This document shows positions 63,667 to 64,000 of a stretch of 64,000 nt of DNA, in pieces (the first letter of the stretch is position 1; each line of letters begins with the position of its first letter). The stretch is from Cyclobacterium amurskyense (GTDB lineage: Bacteria; Bacteroidota; Bacteroidia; Cytophagales; Cyclobacteriaceae), in assembly GCF_001050135.1 (NCBI RefSeq), contig NZ_CP012040.1, positions 1,178,001-1,242,000 of the forward strand, in the 5' to 3' direction. The position numbers and the translations under genes were made by a program. A model generated the notes under the pieces. It was given only the letters and a program-made list of their open reading frames with translations. It was not told where the DNA came from and ran no database searches.

Positions 63667-64000
63667 TTATAATTCGTCTTCCTCTTCTCTACGCTTTTTC
63701 TCCAAACGTTTTGCTATAATTATTCCTGTTTCATAAAGAACAAGTATAGGCATAGCAATTAAGATCTGACTAATTACATCTGGTGGTGTAATTAATGCCG
63801 ACAATACTAAAATCACTACAATCGAGTGTCTCCTGTATGCTTTTAGCATCGCAGAAGATACAAGTCCTGCCTGTGTAAGGAAATAAATAACTACCGGAAG
63901 TTGAAACATTACTGCCGATGCCAAGACCAACATTACCAATGTGGAAACATAGGAGGTAATATCAAACTCATTCGCAATGGAAGGATCCAATTGGTAGTTT
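63667..64000 (-). CDS. tatC: Sec-independent translocase subunit TatC (5' end off window)
   Basis: The last 110 or so residues of TatC, entering from the right edge. It contains helices 4-6 region segments VMLVLASAVMFQLPVVIYF, YRRHSIVVILVLSALITPPD and ILIAMPILVLYETGIIIAKR; the ITPPD-SQ stretch is a TatC signature. The cytoplasmic tail is short and acidic/basic (KRLEKKRREEEDEL). No TatA is visible in the window. Confidence 0.93.
   Translation of the reverse strand, partial: NYQLDPSIANEFDITSYVSTLVMLVLASAVMFQLPVVIYFLTQAGLVSSAMLKAYRRHSIVVILVLSALITPPDVISQILIAMPILVLYETGIIIAKRLEKKRREEEDEL

Overview
The window looks like chromosomal DNA of a Bacteroidota bacterium, most likely order Cytophagales, family Cyclobacteriaceae (inference). 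The grounds are AT-rich DNA, many lipoproteins with short Cys lipoboxes, BF3164-type propeller lipoproteins, CarboxypepD_reg and META-domain proteins, a PafA-type alkaline phosphatase, an OmpA porin with calcium-binding repeats, the taxon-typical TAnnTTTG promoter element, and a sigma/anti-sigma pair whose anti-sigma carries a beta-barrel. Most genes are housekeeping; there is no prophage, CRISPR array, rRNA gene or recognisable tRNA gene.

Layout. 1-3.3 kb: assimilatory sulfur locus (sulfite reductase with C-terminal HEPN-like extension, cysH, Rrf2 regulator). 3.7-8.2 kb: htpG, then a divergent GH95 glycosidase. 8.2-10.3 kb: a gene-free array of REP-like hairpins containing a tandem duplication with a period of about 718 bp. 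10.3-14.8 kb: a SnoaL-like protein and three tandem propeller lipoproteins. 15.3-20.7 kb: PafA, a CarboxypepD_reg protein, ArsR regulator plus HAD nucleotidase, and pruA. 20.7-31.8 kb, all minus: GH32 fructan hydrolase, histidine kinase, ABC-2 exporter, toast-rack-like protein, dnaJ-grpE, obgE, adk, hpt and an M42-like peptidase. 32-35.4 kb, plus: OmpA porin, upp, Ca/Na antiporter, small membrane protein. 35.4-38.3 kb, minus: ECF sigma factor, anti-sigma/beta-barrel protein, FKBP-like lipoprotein. 38.6-40.1 kb: an IS3-family element set among REP-like repeats. 40.7-47.2 kb, plus: outer-membrane protein, lipA, SPOR-like lipoprotein, recJ, lptB, GH3 family. 47.2-47.7 kb: an intergenic region with a cluster of DnaA boxes beside an AT-rich stretch, a candidate oriC. 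47.7-56 kb: mazG (minus), then glmM, cysteine desulfurase, a PLP dehydratase (minus), M23 peptidase, M20 amidohydrolase, alanine racemase and META lipoprotein. 56-64 kb: purU, SNF2 helicase, LolC/E-type permease, rbfA, a polytopic membrane protein, rpiB and the 3' part of tatC.

Whole-window pattern. Genes left of about 38 kb are mostly minus and those from about 40 to 56 kb mostly plus. That is what bidirectional replication from an origin near 47.5 kb would favour, and it supports the oriC call.

Most unusual items. (1) In the 8.2-10.3 kb array, a hairpin module of about 48 nt is present in some repeat copies and missing from the matching position in others, and a second hairpin keeps its pairing although both arms have changed. 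(2) DnaJ lacks CxxCxGxG motifs 1 and 4 together, that is, one whole zinc site. (3) The candidate oriC. (4) Sulfite reductase with a HEPN-like tail. (5) An anti-sigma factor joined to an outer-membrane-type barrel. (6) An IS3 element with a likely A_AAG -1 frameshift. I found no convincing new defence or biosynthetic system.
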